Positions 22,901-34,900 of a stretch of DNA of 64,000 nucleotides are shown here, piece after piece. The stretch's first letter is position 1; each line of letters begins with the position of its first letter. The translations under genes were made by a program, and so were the position numbers. Source of the DNA: Heligmosomoides polygyrus polygyrus (lineage: Eukaryota; Nematoda; Chromadorea; Rhabditida; Heligmosomidae); assembly GCA_947396885.1 (NCBI GenBank), contig OX377205.1:29513899-29577898 (forward strand). Direction: 5' to 3'. The notes beneath the pieces are model-generated. The model was not told where the DNA came from and searched no databases. It was given only the letters and a program-made list of their open reading frames with translations.

Positions 22901-25900
22901 GTCACTTTAGCTTGTGCTTCGCTTCTTTTAACGTTATGCGTCATCCAGTAGCTGTCGTCATGCCGATTAACCTCTCCTTCAGCGTGAATGTTTCTTCATC
23001 AGTCCACAGAGGGCGTCATGTAAAATGGGGCTCCTGCTCAAAATTAAATCGTGCGGCCTATAAACTCACATGTCACGTGTCTTTCACATGATCTCAGACA
23101 TTCGCGCACCACTAACCGCGGCGGTTATTCCACTGCCTGCGTTACTCGCGAGTTGTTGGTTGGCTCTAGCGGTCTGAGTGTGGTATTTATATCGACTTCC
23201 CAGTGCCGACTATCATTATCTACAAGTGGGTTGTTCTAACCGCTTCAGCTACAATTTGTTGTTCCAGCTGTTGTTGGAATTATCGAAGTTCTGGCTGTTC
23301 CCTTGCAAGGGTTATTATATCTGTTCGATTGCCGCCTAACGAGGTGTATTTCTTACGAAAGTACTCACTCCAATCGACTTATTGATTCTTTTCTTCGTTC
23401 ACTTGTTTCCGGTTCCGAAGCTCGTCATGGAAAAGGAGATTTCTGATGCAATTGACCGTTTGAAGAACGACCCGAATATTGCCAGTCACGTCAAAGATTT
23501 ATTGTTATACTTATATCGATCTAAAGAGCAAATGGACTATCTCGTCGCAAGAAATCGGCAGCTTGAAGAAGAACTGCTGACTCTTCGTCAAGAAAACATG
23601 AAACTGAAGAAACAATGCTCTAGTTCCGAAGCTGCTGTGAAAAAGCTACAGCCAAACCAACCGCAACCACAAGTGGCTGAAATGATTTCCAACACCTCTG
23701 TCGATCCCAATGATTCTTGTGAGGTTGAGCGCCGTAGGTCACTTATTCTTAAGGGTGTTCCAGAACAAATGTCTATGACACTCAGTAGGCGTCTCTTTTA
23801 TGATTTCATGACTGCTGTTAATGTTCTCCTTTTCTTGAACATAGAGTGCTCTCCGACTGCTGTATACCGCCTTGGTAGGCCCAAGCCTGGCTACAACCGT
23901 CTTCTGAAAATAGTACTTCCATCCTCGTCTGTTCAATCGTTAGCACTCCAGAGGGCGCCCCGTCTTCGTTTTTATCCTGGGAAGGGTCTCTTTCTAAGAG
24001 AGTTTTTAACATATGAGGAGAGAAAACGAAGGAAAGAGTGTCAAGTTCATGGTGGAGTTAGGGATGGTGGTACGATTTATCCTCCAGCTCCTGTGTCGCG
24101 AGACAGGAGCGGGAATGCGGGTATTTCTGTCACCAATCAGCCCTCCTCCACAAATCCCACTGTTCCTGCTCACTTGTATAGTCAGCGTGATACTTTAAAT
24201 TGAATGTAGCTCGCATTTGGTCTCGTTGTCTGAAATGTTTTTATAGTAACGCTAGGTCCGTGGTCAAAAATGCGAGCCATATTGATTATGTGCTGGGTTA
24301 TTGCTATGATTTGTATATTTTCTGTGAAACTTGGCTTACTTCTTCTCATGTGCTGTCTAGTTTATTGTGCTGCCTATGCAGTGGCTACCATGTGTTGCGC
24401 TGCGATCGAGTCAGGAAACAGGGAGGTGGAGTAATTATATTTATAAGGAACAGTTTTGGCTACACTGAGGTTTACTCTGAGTCTGTTCCTGATTCTTATG
24501 AAATGTTAGCGGTAGATATTCTTTTCGATTGTTACAAAGTACGGCTTATTGCAGTTTATAGAGCTCCATCTTGTTCAGCTGCTTCAAATGATTCGCTCGT
24601 GAATACTCTAAGTGACATCGTTTCATGTGAGCACCCTTCCATCATTACAGGTGATTTTAACTACGCGGATATCGATTGGAATGATCTAGATATACCAACC
24701 TCTTCTTCCTCTTCTGTGTTCACCGATTTGCTAACTACACATTGCATAAAACAATATGTTAGATTTGCTACAAGAGGTAATAATACGCTAGACCTTATAT
24801 TGTCAAACGATGATACGTTAATTGGCAATGTTAGACTTGAGCCTCCTTTGGGATCCAGTGATCATAATAGTGTGGCATTCGAATTGTCTTGCATTTTCCA
24901 GGAAGCGAGGTTTACGTACTTCAGGCATTTTTCTGGATGTGATTACAGTAGGTTGAATGAATATTTGTATGGTATTGATTGGAGATCTTCTTTTGAAACG
25001 GCCGCTTCGGTAAATGATAAATATGAAATGTTTCTTGCTATCTTACATCATTCTATTGATATGTTTGTGCCATGGAAAAAAGTTCCAACTTCTAGGTCCT
25101 TCCTACCGAAATACCTCCAGAATATGGTTGAACATAGAAGCTGTTTGTTTAAGTTGGCTTGTATTACTCAATTGGCAGGAGATTGGGAAAAGTTTCGTAG
25201 TTTTTCTCTTAGATTTGAGTCACGTCTGAAGAAGTACAACAGAAATTTAGAAAAAAGGATAATCTATTCTAATCATAAGAGAGGTTTCTTCAAATTCCTA
25301 AACAAAAGAATGAAAACTAAATGTAGTATTCCTAGTCTTCAAAAAGGAGAGTCTAGGGCATTTTCTGATATGGACAAAGCCAACGTACTTGCAGATAAGT
25401 TTGCTGAGGTGTTCATTCAAAGTGATGACAACAATTCCACCTTCAATGCTGCAGTAAATATACCTATGTCTCTCTTTCCGTGGTGTGATGGTGTAACAGT
25501 ATATAAACTTCTCAATGATTTGCCATACTCGTATTCTATTACACCAGATCATATTCCCGCCGCTTTTGCACAAAAGATAGCTCACGTCATTGCCGAACCA
25601 TTAGCATATCTGTACAACCAATCTTTGATTCGGTCGGAAGTTCCATTAAGGTGGAAACATTCTTTTGCAACACCGCTACTCAAAAAAGAACCGGCTAATT
25701 CTGTTGATAACTATAGGCCTATTAGTATCACCTCTTTCTTCTGCAGAATTTTTGAAAAAATTCTCAAAAAACATATAATGTCCCATTTAGAGATTAACAA
25801 AATCATTCCTGGTAACCAGCATGGGTTTGTGCCGCACAAATCTGCAGTATCTAATTTATTGGAATGTATAAATGACTGGACTGAATACTTGGATAAGAAA

Positions 25901-28900
25901 GGATGTTGCGATGTAATTTACTTCGATTTTTCGAAGGTTTTCGATAGGGTCGACCACAGTAAGCTACTACACAAGATTGAAAGTTTGGAGTTCCATTCTA
26001 TAGTAGTCAGCTGGATAAAGGACTATCTGATAGAGAGGAGTTTCCAGGTTAAAGTCGCTCACAGCTTTTCCTCTACTAAACCTGTTTCAAGTGGGGTGCC
26101 CCAGGGTGAGGTGCTGTCCCAATTCTTTTTGCTATTTATACGTCTGATCTACCTGTAATTTTAGAAGGATGTGGTGTTAGTTGTAAGCAGTTCGCAGATG
26201 ATGTAAAGATATATAGAAGTATCAGAGGCCCAAGTGACATAGAGTCTATTCAGTCTGCCCTTGATGCTATACAGATGTGGTCTGAAACATGGGGACTCCC
26301 CCTGGCACCTGAGAAAACGGTGTTTATGAGGATGGGTAAATCTGATTATGACGCCAATTATAGCATCAAAAATCACTCATTAACACCCGTTTCTCGCGTC
26401 AAAGATTTAGGATTTCACTACGACAATAAGCTTGACTTCTCCGAGCACTACAAAATGATTTACAATAAAGCGTCTTCTCGAACATTCCTTATATTCAAAG
26501 CCCTCTCTATAGTGGATCAAGAAATGCTTCTTAGGGCTTACAAGTCATACATTCGCCCTATTGTGGAGTATGGTTCACCAGTCTTTTCTCCTTCGAAATC
26601 AAAAGACATCGCTCTTCTTGAAAAGGTGCAAGACAATTTCAATCGCAAATTATTTTTTAGGATAGCTTGTAGTAGATCTATAAGAGCTCCTCGTCCTGTA
26701 GCTAGAAATAGCGAATATAAGTTGCATTCCTTAGTCTCTCGTCGTAAACTTACTGATGTCTGTGTGGTTTTCAAACTCTTGACTGGCCTAATTGATGTAG
26801 ATGCTTCAAAATTCTATCGTATAATAATATCTAGAACTAGGGGCAGCTCAGAAAAAATATCTTACGGTGTACCCAAAACGAATACCAGGTCATGTAGTTT
26901 CACGTGTAGAGCTGGTTCCAGCTTTATCTCGCCAAACTCCTGTGTCCCTCGATCGTCGGCACATTACAGGCTGTTCAAGCACATGGCTAGAAACAAGCTT
27001 TTACATTTCTAGATTTAACAGTTGTTCTTCCTGTATTGGTGTTTTGTATTGTACTACATCCTATATCACGTATGCCTTATGCATCGTACAGAAATAAATA
27101 AATAAATAAATAACCGGCGCACGAAGTCGCCAGTGACCGAGTGACAGCTCGAATACAAACCCTCATGTGTGGCTTTCGTGCGGCAGCGTGGAGTCAGAAC
27201 GCATCACAATAGCTTCTAGAGCGCTATTGTGCTGCAAATTGAACGGCGCAGGCTTGCAGCAGTGGTGCGATTGTGTTGCAAGGGGAGGTCTCCTCCTATC
27301 CCCAATTGGGGATAAGGAGGTAGGGACTTGCAGCAGTGGTGCTATTGTGCTGCAAGGGGAGCTCTTGCAGAGAGGGCTGAGGCGGGCGGCGGGCAATGCC
27401 CTAGGGATAGGAGGGTCCCGTGCATAAGGGGACGCGGCCCTGTCGTGATAAGGCCGCTTCCCCTTCTGCGCGGGACCCTCCTATCCCTAAGGCATTGCCC
27501 GCCGCCCGCCACAGCCCTCTCTGCAAGGGACTTATTTCCCCCTTCCGAAAAATCAATAAACATTAAAATCAATATATTTACAATCAAAATATTTATTGAA
27601 TCAATATATCAATATATTTACTTCAGTTTTCAACATTTACAACGAACATCATGTGAACATTTAGAAAGAGCAGTTTCTTGAAGAAAATCGAAGAGCAGCA
27701 ATAACAGTACAGGAACTTCTCAACAAAAGTTCTAACTTGATAACCGGGAGTTCAGAAATTGAGCAGACTTCACAAAAATAATTCACTACATTAACTTCAC
27801 ACCAAAAGTTGTAACTTCACAAGCGGAAGTTTACCAATCGACAAAACTTCACAAAAAATACTTCTGAAGCGAAATCTTTCTCACAAATTCAGGAAACTTT
27901 GAAGTGCACATGGGAGAGAATCTCTGAAGTCTGAAATCTTTCTCACAAATGAAGGAAATTTCAAAGTTCACACGGGAGACAATCTCTACAGTCTGAAATC
28001 TTTCTCACAAATTCAGAAAACGAAAGTTCTCATGGGAGACTTCAGAGATTCATAAAACTACACAGGAATAAAACACTATTTTCATACAAAAATCAATCAT
28101 TAGCGTTCCTGCTCTTCTTCTTCTGAAAAATTAAATAATAAGATGCGTGTGTGTATATAGTATGCAGATATATTTAGCTTATAGTGTAGTAAGTGAAAAG
28201 ATCACTTACGGGAACAAGCGCATTGCCTTTCTTAACGTACTGGCTCACGTTGTTCCTGAAAGTGCAGTAATTTAAGTAGTTTACGAGGTTTGAGTGTGAA
28301 CTTTTGATAAGACAAGTTGAGACCTACAGAGCCCTTCCCAGCGCAGATTTCAGTGCACTGGTCCACGCATCCCGTGTGGCCTGCCTTTCGAGGAGCTTAG
28401 CTGCTCTACTTTCATTTGTTGGGCCGAGATCCAACCAGAATCTGTAATTCGGTTTTCTGCGGCGAAGACACAGTGAATTACTAATTAATTAACTAATTTT
28501 TGACTAGTCGAATTATACTTACTGAGTAGGTTGGGCCGCCAACTCATCAGGCATTCGGTCGAGCTCAGGCTGCCCCATTTTAAGGCCGTCCAAGAAACAC
28601 TCTTAATAATATCAGTTGAAATCGGCTGTTCTGTTTTCTACGAACACAGTAGGCTTACTAATTAGTGTGTCTCTTATATTGGCGGGCAAATCCATCTTCC
28701 TCGGATCTTTAGCGTGCTTTCCCGACACGCGGACCGCGTATTTCTTGACCTCTTCAACAGGGTCGCAAGCCTATAAAAGTGTCAAACCAGGATTCGCAGT
28801 GCGAAAGCAGGTAAAGATGCTTTGTGAAAATCACTTACTGTGGCGAAATACATGCGTGCGAAATCTGTGCAGTGTGTCACGTGATCACGTTTGTCGGCTC

Positions 28901-31900
28901 TCGCGGGTATTTTCCAGTGAGTCATCAAGGATTTCAAGTCGTTTTCCTACAATTTGTGTAATCTGTGAACGTTGCTCTCACGAGACGGAAGGGAACGCAC
29001 AAGAAGAACCATCTTGAATGGAGGGCTCGCGGCAATGGTCCATCTTTTCGTCAAATTTAAAAGAGCACCGTGTCGTCGGGAAGCTTTAAACGCGCGAGCA
29101 CGTGCATGTGGGCTGACGTCTGGGCAATATCGGTTCTCAAAGAGGCAGTGTTCACGAGCACATGATCGAGCTGCAAGGCAAATTTGAATTACTGGAGCTA
29201 GCTGAGGGTAGGGGGTATGTAATTGCGACCGAAGTCCTACAACCATGGCCAGTCCTGTCGCGATCGAACACGTCTTCAGAAGCAATTCTTGCATCGACTG
29301 CACGACAGTATCGGATGACGGGGCAGGTGTTGTAGGGCCATCTGGATGTGTTTCAGCTCGCTGAGGCTGACGCGAGAGTCCTTCTACCGATTTGCCACGA
29401 TCTGCTAAAGTTTATAAACTCTTCGAAGATTATCGGTATTGAAAGGAGGGGTAAGGCTTTCACGCCACATGCCTCGCATTCGAAATCGCTGCTTCTCAAC
29501 ACGAGCTCTCCCACATCAGCCAGAGAGAGGGGCTTCGTGCGAAGAATGGCGTTCGCGTAATCTAGAGAATGTGCAAGATTGGTTTCTTAATGGAATGTTC
29601 AAATCAGGAGCCGAAGTGTACCGCTGGCAGAACTTGTTTCGACATTTGAACCTCCTTCGAAAGTCGGGGAAACATCGGAACCATCGTCGACGACCAACCG
29701 CTCCTGCGATGACGACCAGCTCGAGGAAGAACTCGCTAAACTCACATCGCTCATGCGCAAATTAGACTACACATCTCCTTCATGAATAGTCACCGGTGCA
29801 CTGTGATGAGCGCGCCGAAGGACCAGGATACGTCTCAGGATCAACCGAGCAGCCGACCAAGCTTACGATATCGCCATTCGGACAATAGGAATCATCGTAA
29901 TCGTCCATTCTATGAAACGGAATGCTTCTGGAACAAATTCCACTTCCACGGAGTACAAAGAAGTTCATCATCAATGCGATAGTGCAGGGCTCCAACCCAA
30001 ATTAACAACCGCCGCTCAAGTTCAGCCGTTTATTCAACTCATAGTCGTGAAACATAAACTTCGTCCTCAAAATAAATCAGTAGTGCTGCGGAAACAATGG
30101 AATACGCATTAAATAACCGCATACGTTTTCCAATCACCTTATAGAAGAAATTGTTATATCTGCGAACAGTATCTGTCGCAACAACCGCCTGAAGGCAGGC
30201 TTGGTGTTGAGATGTTCTCAACTCAGAGAAGAGCCCCGCGAACGGGTCGTCTGTGACGAGTTCTTCAAGAAGAACTACACATTCTCCATGCGCCTCGTAG
30301 GCGAAAAGTACAACTGATCCAAAGATCGCATTGCCATTCACGTTGAGATAGAGAACATCCGATCTTGTATCCTTCTTCCGTGTCCAATAATAATGCGATG
30401 TGTAGACCTTGGACGCATAGCACAAGCGCGAACTAAACAATGTCTCCATCATATCATGAGTAACCTCCATGTATAAGCATGAGGCAGGAAAAGATTAGTT
30501 CAACCTCAAGTTGTATTGTTGGCAAAGAAGTCGCTGGATCTCGCCTGCATGCTCTGGTCGCACATCCCTTATTTCGGAGTTGGTAGGTATATACCAACCG
30601 GACGTCAAACGAACCAACGCGGGGAACCTACATGGGGAAACTACATTGTAACACAGTTTTCAATGGCCTAATCTAAGTCCCACCTCTTCACTGCGTCGCC
30701 TCGGATTTTTTGATAGAGACGAGAGCAGCATGGCTCAGCTGATCGGCAAATTTCTATCCTTAACAGCTCATTGAGCTCTCGGCGGAGAACAAAGCTAAAG
30801 TACAGTTTATTAGTTTACTTGCTTCGGTGTCGACTGTCTTTCCATTCTCACTTTTTCCTTAACAGCTCTTCACAGTTAGTGGCACTTTGGCTGTGACGAA
30901 GTTGCAGTGTACGGTGCATTTTTTCAAACCCCTTGGCCGACCACTGGTAAGCGGTGCTAACATCTTGTAAATCCTCCAAACATGAATGATCAATCACGCA
31001 CTGAAAACACAATAATTCAAACAAATGTTACCGAAACATATGTCCAGATGAAAGAGAAATGCCCGCTTACATGAAGTTTCAATGTAAACAGCTGCTTCGA
31101 CACTGAGCGCCAGAGTGAGCGCATTAGCTAACTCTCTTATTCGACTCATGGTTTCCGACGTTAGTTCACTATTCTTTTGGAGGGAGCGAACAAGTGCCCA
31201 ATATATCAAGACGCAGGCACTTCCGCAGTCCTCAGCGCACATTCGTTTTGTGGCCACCAAAGGGAACATCAGGAACATGATCTAAATGCAACGGGCATGT
31301 TTGACCGTCATACTGGAGAAGCGTATTATAGCGCATCTCTCACCGCATCCTTCTACGACGCCGTGCACTTAGACAAATCCTTCAACCCGAGCACAAACTT
31401 GGCCGCGTAGGTGTAGTTTCTAGCCGATTCCAAAGCTTCAGATAGAAGCTTTTTGGACGCAGTGGATATCTTCAGCTCGGGAACACGCCGTTTAGGAGAC
31501 AACATTTCTGCAAGCTGTGGGACCTTGCAAGGACTTCCACAAGCATAAATGTAGGTCTGCTCACCCCTGAAGAGGTCGCATGAGACACCTTCCGACAAAG
31601 CGTGAAGAGCATCGACTCTGCAACGCTCCATTGTGAAGAAATCCATCATCTGCGTGAGACCTACAGAGAATCGTTTCGTGTAGAAGTCATACAAAATATA
31701 GTCCAGTGATCACTTCCTAAGCCGTTTTGATTCGCCTCAGCGTCTCGGAGGATGCTGGCATGCGTTTGCTTGTTCCATATCGACGGCGCCGTTATACACC
31801 AGGAGACAGAACGTCCCATGCGCTCTCCTTTGGCTATGCAAAGGTGACAGCCCTGGTCCGACAGCCAGCGAGGACATTTGTAAATAGTCCGCATACCCTA

Positions 31901-34900
31901 GGGTGGAGAAGTTATACCTACCCTACTTTGCTATAGATAAATATGCTATGCTATATGCTATATGCTACAAATGGCGACCTACAGCGAAATCGATAACTCC
32001 ATTTAAAATCTGAGGGTAGCACGTCCACAGAGTTCGTGTCGAATCTTGGACTCTGACACCACCCTCCTTCAGGGTGCGGAGTTCCTCCTTCAGTCTAAAA
32101 ATCGTTCCATGTAAGCCTCCTTAATACTTACGAATGCAACAGGATGGACAATACCGAAAGAATAAACTGCGCAGAAGCTCCTCCGTCGGGGTTTTTCTCA
32201 AGAAGGTTATCGCAGGCAATATCATGTTCTCGGGGTCGTTCTTCATGTTAAACAGGAGCCCCTCCAAACGGATATATATTGGCCATGCTTAAGATCTGCA
32301 ACCGAAGCCAAATCAAGAAGTTTGAGTTCTCCGCTGTAGTGGCAATGCCAAACCTCGTCAGCTTATTGAACAGAACACCGTCGAAATTCATAGTGAGAAC
32401 AACTCGTATTTTCTTGGACGCAAACTCTTCGTCAGATTCGATGTCCCTTTCATAAGCCGGAAAATCGGAGACATTGTGACGTACAGAGCCGGTAGAACGC
32501 TAGAAGGGATGTCATTGTTTATGAAATCCCTTTACTAACGTGAATATCTAACTTACGTACATTGTGAATTCTGCGATGAACTGAGATGAGACTGTCTATA
32601 ACCCGCTTCAGTATGATATCAAATTGTGGAGCTATACTTATACTGTGCACGCTAATTCGCTTGAGGTCCTGCGCTCTCTTGGGAGTTACTCTGAAAGCGA
32701 TGGTGCAGAAACTAACGCATTGTGAATTCACCAAAACAATGAATACCCTCTAAGCCGACACTCCTCGTGGGAGCAGAACGCTCTGTGATTTGCCAGAAGT
32801 CTATCACACAGACAACAGAAGTAGGATTTCTGGTAATCGTACGCTCGCCAGATATCGTCGCACAGTTTCTTAGACTCGGCCCACAGCTCAACTATTGCTA
32901 ATTAAATTATTTTCTTGTGTTCAATTTCTGTTAAGTACAATTGTGTTAAATTTTTGTTAAGTGTTTGTTTTCAAGTTTTGTTAACCACACGAATTCGAGT
33001 AAATAAAGAAACCAAATCGAAATAAAAACGAGAATTTATTAGGTTGTAAACCTTTGAGTATTTTTCCACAGCAGCTTCATGTCCCAAAGTCACATTTCAA
33101 AAAACTTTGGAGCTATCTTAGACTTCATTGAGGCCGGAAGAGTGAAGATGGCTTAAAAATTTTCTCCTTTCCAACGTTCCTATAAGAACATTGGAAAGGA
33201 GAAAATTCGAAATTCGAAAAACACGATAGGCATGCCGGCGCTAATTGGGTCGGGGGGGGGGGAAGGGGGTCACCCTGCATTGAATGGTGGCACAAATTGG
33301 GGGGGGGGGGGGGCTTACGAATGGAGAACTACTGAGTGGTTCTCCATTCGTAACCCCCCCCCCCCCATTGGCGCCGAAATGTCCCTCAAAGGTTTACAAC
33401 CCGATAAAATTAAAAAACTAAATTAAGAAACGGCTAACTGTTCGTCCTGTAGATATGCCAGTTTGGATCGCACAAAAATCAGCAAAATAAGGCTCCCCAT
33501 CTGACGGAACTCCGAAATGTAGCTTAAACGCAGCACAGTACACAGCCTTTTGGTTCGGTCCTAGAACAAAAAGCTGGATGGCACTAGTAGCTCTTCTAGC
33601 CGACAAATGAACCACCTTAACGACCCATTTTTCGGCTAAAGGAACAGGAAGACAGAAGTAACTCTTCTAACCGACAAATGAATCACCTTAACGGCCCATT
33701 TTTCGGCTAAAAGAACAGGACGAAACAGTGATAGCCGTTCTGATAACGTACCGGGAGCTTGTCGATTCTCCAAATCAGTCCTCTCAGGCGAATGTGTCGA
33801 AGGAGAGCCGTTCCCTCCTCTTGATTCCTCGCAGTGCCGATCGTCAGCGTCTGAGTGATCAGCCGATCGCTCACTGCTCCGTCTTGAAGTTGTCGGCACG
33901 TCCAGACGAGGCGCTTTTGGAAGCGGAGGCAAACTTGCTGAAAGTCGAGAGTACCAGCAGCAGCACCAGCACCGACAACAAAGACTACCTGTGAGAGCAT
34001 TCATAGACCGCTTCCTCGCAGGTGGCGGTGGAGGCAGCATGGGCAGTATACCAGCCATCCCTGTGTCTCTCCTGGTGCCCGGCGCTTACTGAACGCTTAC
34101 TGAAAGTCTTATATATAAATATAGCCGACTGCGCGCGTCAGTATGGTATGTTATGTGCAAACACACAAAGGGTTGGCGGGCTGGGGGGGGGGGGGCGTGG
34201 AGTTGGCTTGTTGACCATTTCTCGTATTTGGGTTTTCTATCCTTCCAGCAGAATCCCAGTGTAGGGGTGGAAAAACAAAACGAAAAACGAAGAAAAAATA
34301 CGGTGTCATGAGGCAGCTGTGTGCAGTGGCACATTACACACCCTAATTTACGCGCACAGACAGCCCGCTTTATAAATAAGGCCTTGAATAAGCGACGCGC
34401 TCAAAACACGGAATCGCATCGCACATAGACCAACAACAACAACAATGTTATGTTGGTCTGTGTGCCATTCACAAGCGAGCCGTGCAAGAGCGACGTCGAC
34501 TCGAAACCGGTTAATTCAGAATTTCTTCTGGCATATGTACAGATCTGGTAGAAGAATAATGCATGGCGCATACGTGGTATGCGCTTCGCATTATTCTTCT
34601 GCGTGAGGCAATCTGCCATGAAGGCAGTTTGAAGGGCTATTTGGTCTAAACAATGGCATGAGGTGCCCAGACAATCGATAAGACATTCTACACAATGCAG
34701 TAAGACAGTGTAATTCGCGGAACCATTTCAAGAGACTGCAAAGGACACAGCTGAACGCCTTCCATCGAAATTGCTAATAGTGTTCTTGAAGGGCTAATTT
34801 TATTTGCTGGGAGTTTCGAAGCTGCAGCGTTCCCTGGGAAAACCTAGGACAAATGGTGCAATCCCTTTCGGGGGGGGGGCTAGTCCATTATGAATTGTTA

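Larger units (their letters stand above)
23112..27111 (+). mobile_element. CR1-like non-LTR retrotransposon, near full length (LINE A)
   Basis: It has a 5' UTR to 23426, ORF1, ORF2 and a short 3' UTR ending in (aaat)n at about 27085-27111. It was inserted into the left arm of the 22403-36985 element: the arm sequence cgcgcaccactaa is interrupted here, while the right arm keeps it continuous. Only one frameshift interrupts ORF2, so the insertion is fairly recent. Confidence 0.8.

Noticed and set aside
27163..27681. ORFs across the palindrome
   Set aside because: The inverted repeat gives complementary open frames on both strands. There is no start context or splice support.
27868..28050. CRISPR-like array
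   Set aside because: Contiguous diverged 62-bp units without unique spacers, in a eukaryotic genome. It is a minisatellite.
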